Source of the DNA: Nitrospinota bacterium
GTDB taxonomy: Bacteria > Nitrospinota > Nitrospinia > Nitrospinales > Nitrospinaceae
Direction: 5' to 3'
NCBI GenBank assembly: GCA_027298165.1
Contig: JAPUGN010000153.1
Coordinates: 1 to 9,734 of the forward strand
DNA: 9,734 nucleotides
Made by a program: the position numbers and the translations under genes. Under the pieces are notes generated by a model. That model did not search any database, had not been told where the DNA came from, and saw only the letters and a list, made by a program, of their open reading frames with translations. How positions within the stretch are numbered: the stretch's first letter is position 1; each line of letters begins with the position of its first letter. This document shows, one piece after another, positions 6,319-9,734 of the stretch.

Positions 6319-6345
6319 TGAATATGTTCCGGATGGGGCCTTATT

Positions 6346-6351
6346 AGGGGG
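6346..6351 (+). promoter_or_regulatory. Ribosome binding site of pstS
   Basis: AGGGGG with 6 bases of spacing to the ATG at 6358 fixes this start codon; it is the strongest ribosome binding site seen in the operon. Confidence 0.75.
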
Positions 6352-6357
6352 ATTAAG

Positions 6358-7281
6358 ATGCCGCTCACAGTTCCTGTAAAAACCGTTGTCCTCATTAGCC
6401 TGATCCTGCTGGCGGGGGCGGTGGCCATGATTTTCCGCCCGGGCGAAGGAACGCAGGTGTTCGCCGATGAGACGACGGTGATCCGGGTTGCCGGGTCGAC
6501 CACGGTATTGCCCATCGTGTCCCGTGCGGCGGAGCGATTTCAGTCCCGCCACCCGTCGGTCAAGATCACCGTCAATACCGGTGGTTCCGGTGTCGGCATC
6601 CACGGGGCGGGCACCCGGCGGTTTGACATCGGTCTTGCCTCCCGCGAAATCTCTCCGAAAGAAAAGCACCGTTACGCGTCTTCCGATCTCCGGACCACCG
6701 TCATCGGCCGCGACGCCGTGGCCTGCGTTGTGTCTTCCGAGGTGTTTCACGCTGGAGTGCAGGCGCTCTCCAAACAACAGATCCGCGACATTTATCTCGG
6801 CAAAATCACCCACTGGCAACAGGTGGGCGGACCCGACCGGCCGATCATCGTTATCGACAAGGAAGTACACCGCGGCACGCGCCACGTGTTTATGCAATAT
6901 CTATTCGGAAAATCCAACGCACGCGCGCCGGGAGCGCGGCTGGTCACCGGTTCCAACAACGAGGAGCAGGCTAAGATCGCACAAAGCAATTCCGCTATCG
7001 GCATGCTGTCCGTCGCCTGGATCAATGACGAGGTCGTCGGCATCGGCATCCGCGACGGGGAGCGTGTGATCCATCCCACGCTCGACAATGTGCGCAACGG
7101 ACGTTTTCCCATTGTCCGCAACCTGAACCTGATCACCGTCGGTGAACCCCAAGGCGCAGTCAAACAATTCATCGATTACCTGCTGAGTGAAGAAGGCCAG
7201 CAACAGGTGGCCGACAGCGGGTATATTCCCGTTCAATCGCCGCACGCCGTCTCCAGAGTGGCGGGGTCTCATTCCAAATGA
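6358..7281 (+). CDS. pstS: Phosphate ABC transporter, periplasmic phosphate-binding protein
   Basis: The 307-residue protein captures phosphate in the periplasm and hands it to PstC/PstA. A signal segment covers residues 9-25, with likely cleavage after VFA (34-36); no lipobox is present. The PBP-like fold shows AGSTTVLPIV (45-54), NTGGSGVGI (73-81), FDIGLASREIS (89-99), VIGRDAVACVVS (115-126), LSKQQIRDIYLGKITHW (137-153), RGTRHVF (172-178), then TGSNNEEQ and AIGMLS. By alignment with E. coli PstS, T48, S77, D90 and the Gly-Thr of RGT correspond to phosphate ligands, but the usual Ser of the SGT motif is Arg here and the upstream ligand Arg is Lys168. The family is clear. Phosphate is the likely ligand from the operon; another oxyanion is less likely. 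It is the first gene of the operon and its stop overlaps the pstC start as ATGA. Confidence 0.93.
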   Translation: MPLTVPVKTVVLISLILLAGAVAMIFRPGEGTQVFADETTVIRVAGSTTVLPIVSRAAERFQSRHPSVKITVNTGGSGVGIHGAGTRRFDIGLASREISPKEKHRYASSDLRTTVIGRDAVACVVSSEVFHAGVQALSKQQIRDIYLGKITHWQQVGGPDRPIIVIDKEVHRGTRHVFMQYLFGKSNARAPGARLVTGSNNEEQAKIAQSNSAIGMLSVAWINDEVVGIGIRDGERVIHPTLDNVRNGRFPIVRNLNLITVGEPQGAVKQFIDYLLSEEGQQQVADSGYIPVQSPHAVSRVAGSHSK

Positions 7282-8150
7282 ACATGAAACCCATGTTTCC
7301 CGAAAGGGGACCGGCATTCTGGTTGACCGGTCTTGCGGCCACCGTTTCCGCCGGAACCATCGGCCTGTTGTTTGTCAGTCTGGTGGTGGAAAGCGTTCCG
7401 GTTTTTAAAGCTGAAGGAGTTTCCTTCCTGTGGGGCACCGACTGGTTCGCCGGCGAGTCCTACGGGGCATTGCCGATGATCTATGGTTCGTTGATGGTAA
7501 CCGGACTGGCCCTCGTGATGGTCTTGCCGTTCGCGTTGGGCAGTGCGATTCTCACCTCGGAATTTCTCTCGGGTCGTGCCCGGTTAATAGTCAAAGCCGC
7601 CATGGAACTGCTGGCGGGCGTGCCCGGCATTCTCTACGGGCTGATGGGCATTGCGCTGTTGGCGGTCTGGGTGCGCGATCTGTTCGGGCTGATCGACGGC
7701 AACACCCTGTTTACGGCAGGTGTTTTGCTGGCGGTGATGATTCTGCCAACCGTGATGACCCTGGCCGAAGACGCCCTGCGTGCCGTGCCCGGCGAAACCC
7801 GCGACACGGCGCTTAGCCTGGGGCTGACCCGCATTGAGACGGTGATGCAGGTGGTGGTGCCGCAGGCGTTACCCGGTTTAGCCGGGGCGGTGTTTCTGGG
7901 ACTGGGGCGCGCCATGGGCGAGACCATTGCCGTCATGCTGGTCATCGGGGGTATCGACCGCATTCCGCAACCCTGGTTCGACCTGTTCGCGCCGGGACAA
8001 AACATCCCCTCGAAAATAGGACGCGAGGCCGCCGAAGCGCTCGGCTTCGACGTACAATGGAGCGCGCTCATCGCGCTGGGGCTGGTGCTGTTCCTGATGG
8101 TGATGACGCTGACCACCGCTGGAAATTTTCTTATAGGGAAAGCCCGATGA
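7278..8150 (+). CDS. pstC: Phosphate ABC transporter permease PstC
   Basis: The 290-residue inner-membrane permease forms half of the phosphate channel. Hydrophobic segments lie at about residues 16-38, 68-90, 106-132, 143-163, 203-225 and 262-284, giving the six helices expected of PstC. The cytoplasmic EAA loop that docks on PstB is at 164-200 (EDALRAVPGETRDTALSLG, then PQALPG). GRAMGETIAVMLVIGG (210-225) is the strongly conserved PstC/PstA helix after that loop. The start at 7278 overlaps the pstS stop by 4 bases and has no clear ribosome site of its own, so it probably depends on coupling to pstS. An in-frame ATG two codons later (7284) is an alternative start. Length is slightly below typical PstC proteins (over 300 residues), mainly because the first periplasmic loop is short. 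Confidence 0.95.
   Translation: MNMKPMFPERGPAFWLTGLAATVSAGTIGLLFVSLVVESVPVFKAEGVSFLWGTDWFAGESYGALPMIYGSLMVTGLALVMVLPFALGSAILTSEFLSGRARLIVKAAMELLAGVPGILYGLMGIALLAVWVRDLFGLIDGNTLFTAGVLLAVMILPTVMTLAEDALRAVPGETRDTALSLGLTRIETVMQVVVPQALPGLAGAVFLGLGRAMGETIAVMLVIGGIDRIPQPWFDLFAPGQNIPSKIGREAAEALGFDVQWSALIALGLVLFLMVMTLTTAGNFLIGKAR
8135..8139 (+). promoter_or_regulatory. Ribosome binding site that fixes the pstA start
   Basis: AGGGA lies 7 bases before the ATG at 8147. This favours 8147 over the farther in-frame ATG at 8057, which lies deep inside pstC and would add 30 non-homologous residues. Confidence 0.7.
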
Positions 8151-8998
8151 ACCCCCGCCTCTGGAAAGAACGGACAACGGTTTTCATCTTATATGGGCTG
8201 ACCGGTTGCGGGGGTCTGGTGCTGGCAGTGATTCTGACCACGGTCATTATGAAAGGTGCCCCCGCCCTCAGCGGCGAATTTTTATTCGAAGAATCGCGCA
8301 ACTTCGGGTTGGAAGGCGGCATTTTTTATCAGATGATCGGTACTCTCATTTTAATGGTCGGCGCGGCCATGGTGTGTCTGCCGGTGGCGTTGGGATCGGT
8401 TTTGTTTCAAACCGAGTTTTTGCATTCGTCAAAACTAAAAAAAATGTTTCGGTTTCTGATTTATTCGCTCAACGCGGTGCCCACCATTATTTTTGGACTG
8501 ATCGGTTACCTGTTCTTCGGCGTGTTGCTGGAGGCCGGGGTGTCGTGGGTGACGGGCGTGTTGATTCTCGCCGTGATGATTCTGCCGACCCTCCACGTCA
8601 GCATTCACGAGGCGGTGGAATCCATTCCGGATCATTACCGTGAAGCGGGACTGGCGCTGGGCCTGTCGCCTGGCCAGCAGATGCGCGCCGTCATCCTGCC
8701 GCAAAGTGTGTACGGCATTGTGACCGGAACTCTGCTGGGATTGGCCCGGGCGGCGGGGGAGACGGCGGCCATCATGTTCACCGCCACCGCGTTTTCAGGC
8801 GTACGCCTGCCGCAGTCGTGGAACGAGCCGGTGACCACTCTGCAGACTCACATTCTGGTGCTGTCACAGGAAGCGGCAAACCCCGCCGCTCTGACCCATG
8901 CCTGGGGAGCGGGGCTGGTTCTGTTGACGCTCGTGTTGTTTTTAATTTCGGTGACGCTATGGATGCGAACGGGCATGGAAATGGAGGCGGAACGATGA
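8147..8998 (+). CDS. pstA: Phosphate ABC transporter permease PstA
   Basis: The 283-residue second permease pairs with PstC. Hydrophobic helices lie at about residues 12-35, 62-86, 102-128, 134-150, 192-213 and 252-273. The EAA loop is at 155-190 (EAVESIPDHYREAGLALG, then ILPQSVYG), and GLARAAGETAAIMFTA (198-213) is the conserved PstA signature helix. The tail after residue 280 is short and charged. The in-frame open reading frame extends upstream to 8057, but the chosen start at 8147 gives the normal PstA N-terminus (MNPRLWKERT leading into the first helix), has its own ribosome site, and overlaps the pstC stop as ATGA, like the other junctions in the operon. Confidence 0.95.
   Translation: MNPRLWKERTTVFILYGLTGCGGLVLAVILTTVIMKGAPALSGEFLFEESRNFGLEGGIFYQMIGTLILMVGAAMVCLPVALGSVLFQTEFLHSSKLKKMFRFLIYSLNAVPTIIFGLIGYLFFGVLLEAGVSWVTGVLILAVMILPTLHVSIHEAVESIPDHYREAGLALGLSPGQQMRAVILPQSVYGIVTGTLLGLARAAGETAAIMFTATAFSGVRLPQSWNEPVTTLQTHILVLSQEAANPAALTHAWGAGLVLLTLVLFLISVTLWMRTGMEMEAER
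8983..8987 (+). promoter_or_regulatory. Ribosome binding site that fixes the pstB start
   Basis: GGAGG lies 7 bases before the ATG at 8995. It supports this start over the upstream in-frame ATG at 8818, which would add 59 residues encoded inside pstA. Confidence 0.75.
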
Positions 8999-9720
8999 CT
9001 GAAAACAAACACGCCGTTCAACTGGAAAACGTGCGCCTCAGTTATTCCGGCAAGAGGGTGATCGATGGAGCGTCGTGCGCGATCCGCAAAAATGCGGTGA
9101 CGGCGGTGGTGGGTCCGTCGGGGAGCGGCAAGTCCACACTGCTTCGAACCCTGTGCCGGATGAACGACCGCATCCCCGGGTTCCGGGCGGAAGGCAGCGT
9201 CCAGGTGCTGGGCCGCGACATTCACGATCCGGGGATCAATGTGTATGAACTTCGCAAACGAGTGGGGATGGTGTTCCAGAAACCCTGTGTATTTCCGAAA
9301 TCGATTTATGAAAACGTCGTCTTCGGTCTCCGGTTTCACGCCTCGCCCAACGGCGGAAATCTTTCCGAGCGGGCGGAGCAGGCCCTGCGCGACGCGTTTT
9401 TGTGGGACGAGGTCAAAGACCGCCTGGATCAACCGGCGCACATTCTGTCGCAGGGCCAGCAACAGCGTCTGGCGATGGCGCGCACCTTGGCGGTCGATCC
9501 GGAAATCCTGCTGATGGACGAGCCGACCTCGGCACTCGATCCCAAATACTCGAACGCTATTGAAGATTTAATCCTGTCGATCAAGGACCGCCACACGATC
9601 ATACTGGTGACGCACAGCGTCGAGCAGGCCGAGCGGGTGGCCGAAGACCTCATCTGCGTCGACGACCAAACCGTCTGCCACAAACCCTGCCACCCCCTAC
9701 CGGGGGAGGGTACCGGCTGA
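8995..9720 (+). CDS. pstB: Phosphate ABC transporter ATP-binding protein PstB, with short C-terminus
   Basis: The 241-residue ATPase drives phosphate import from the cytoplasmic side of PstC/PstA. Walker A is GPSGSGKST (40-48), the Q-loop glutamine is Q95 in GMVFQKP, the ABC signature is LSQGQQQR (151-158), Walker B is ILLMDEP (171-177), SALD (179-182) follows, and the switch histidine is H207. RMNDRIPGF (55-63) and FPKSIYENV (100-108) are marks of PstB rather than other ABC ATPases. Two oddities: the signature has Gln where LSGGQQQR is normal, and after about residue 213 the protein lacks the usual PstB tail (Gly-Glu-Leu-Val-Glu, then Pro and Tyr-x2-Gly-x-Phe-Gly). Instead it ends in a Cys/His/Pro-rich run (CHKPCHPLP). 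PstB is usually about 250-260 residues. A small hairpin (CCCCC 9693-9697, GGGGG 9702-9706) lies in the last codons. Only 14 bases follow before the window ends. Confidence 0.93.
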   Translation: MTENKHAVQLENVRLSYSGKRVIDGASCAIRKNAVTAVVGPSGSGKSTLLRTLCRMNDRIPGFRAEGSVQVLGRDIHDPGINVYELRKRVGMVFQKPCVFPKSIYENVVFGLRFHASPNGGNLSERAEQALRDAFLWDEVKDRLDQPAHILSQGQQQRLAMARTLAVDPEILLMDEPTSALDPKYSNAIEDLILSIKDRHTIILVTHSVEQAERVAEDLICVDDQTVCHKPCHPLPGEGTG

Positions 9721-9734
9721 CGGTTAACGGCACT

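Noticed and set aside
8057..8146. Longer pstA with 30 extra N-terminal residues
   Set aside because: The extra residues are encoded inside pstC, are hydrophilic and unlike PstA; the ribosome site and ATGA overlap support the start at 8147.
8818..8994. Longer pstB with 59 extra N-terminal residues
   Set aside because: The extension lies wholly inside pstA, and GGAGG points to the start at 8995.
8848..9462. 204-residue minus-strand open frame across pstA and pstB
   Set aside because: It crosses two well-identified genes on the other strand and has no family features.
1..9734. CRISPR array, tRNA or rRNA gene, insertion sequence, defence system
   Set aside because: No regularly spaced repeats, cloverleaf, transposase or defence-type domain was seen on either strand; gene content and composition look chromosomal and uniform.

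Overview
The window looks like an ordinary chromosomal stretch of a Gram-negative, moderately GC-rich bacterium. Two lipoprotein-type signal peptides, one classical signal peptide and a periplasmic binding protein point to a double-membrane cell. The B12-dependent class II ribonucleotide reductase, the FGE-domain and TPR lipoproteins and the form of the Pst genes would fit a Nitrospinota or Desulfobacterota-like lineage. That placement is a guess from gene content, not from an rRNA or a database comparison.

Layout: (1) Positions 1-1008 hold the 3' end of nrdJ on the plus strand, followed by two tandem intrinsic terminators (1049-1136). (2) Positions 1115-2523 hold a minus-strand pair: a small TPR lipoprotein, then a lipoprotein with a formylglycine-generating-enzyme-type fold that lacks the catalytic cysteine pair. 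The two overlap by 4 bases, and the second gene ends inside the nrdJ terminator. (3) Positions 2677-3957 hold an unrecognised plus-strand membrane protein built from two homologous halves. (4) Positions 3980-5035 hold an unrecognised secreted, almost entirely helical protein on the minus strand, with a long leader containing an inverted repeat. (5) Positions 5301-6152 hold a class I SAM-dependent methyltransferase on the minus strand with a TTG start. (6) A 205-base divergent regulatory region, with a perfect 14-base palindrome and a tandem 8-base repeat, separates it from (7) a pstS-pstC-pstA-pstB phosphate uptake operon (6358-9720, plus), whose three internal junctions are all 4-base ATGA overlaps.

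The Pst genes would form one high-affinity phosphate importer: PstS binds phosphate in the periplasm, PstC and PstA form the channel, and PstB supplies ATP hydrolysis. The operon is fairly standard, but PstS and PstB carry substitutions in conserved motifs and PstB lacks the usual C-terminal tail. Nothing visible ties the other genes to phosphate uptake apart from the divergent promoter shared with the methyltransferase gene.

I see no tRNA, rRNA, CRISPR array, insertion sequence or prophage gene. I did not find a clear new multi-gene system. The most original item is the internally duplicated membrane protein at 2677-3957.
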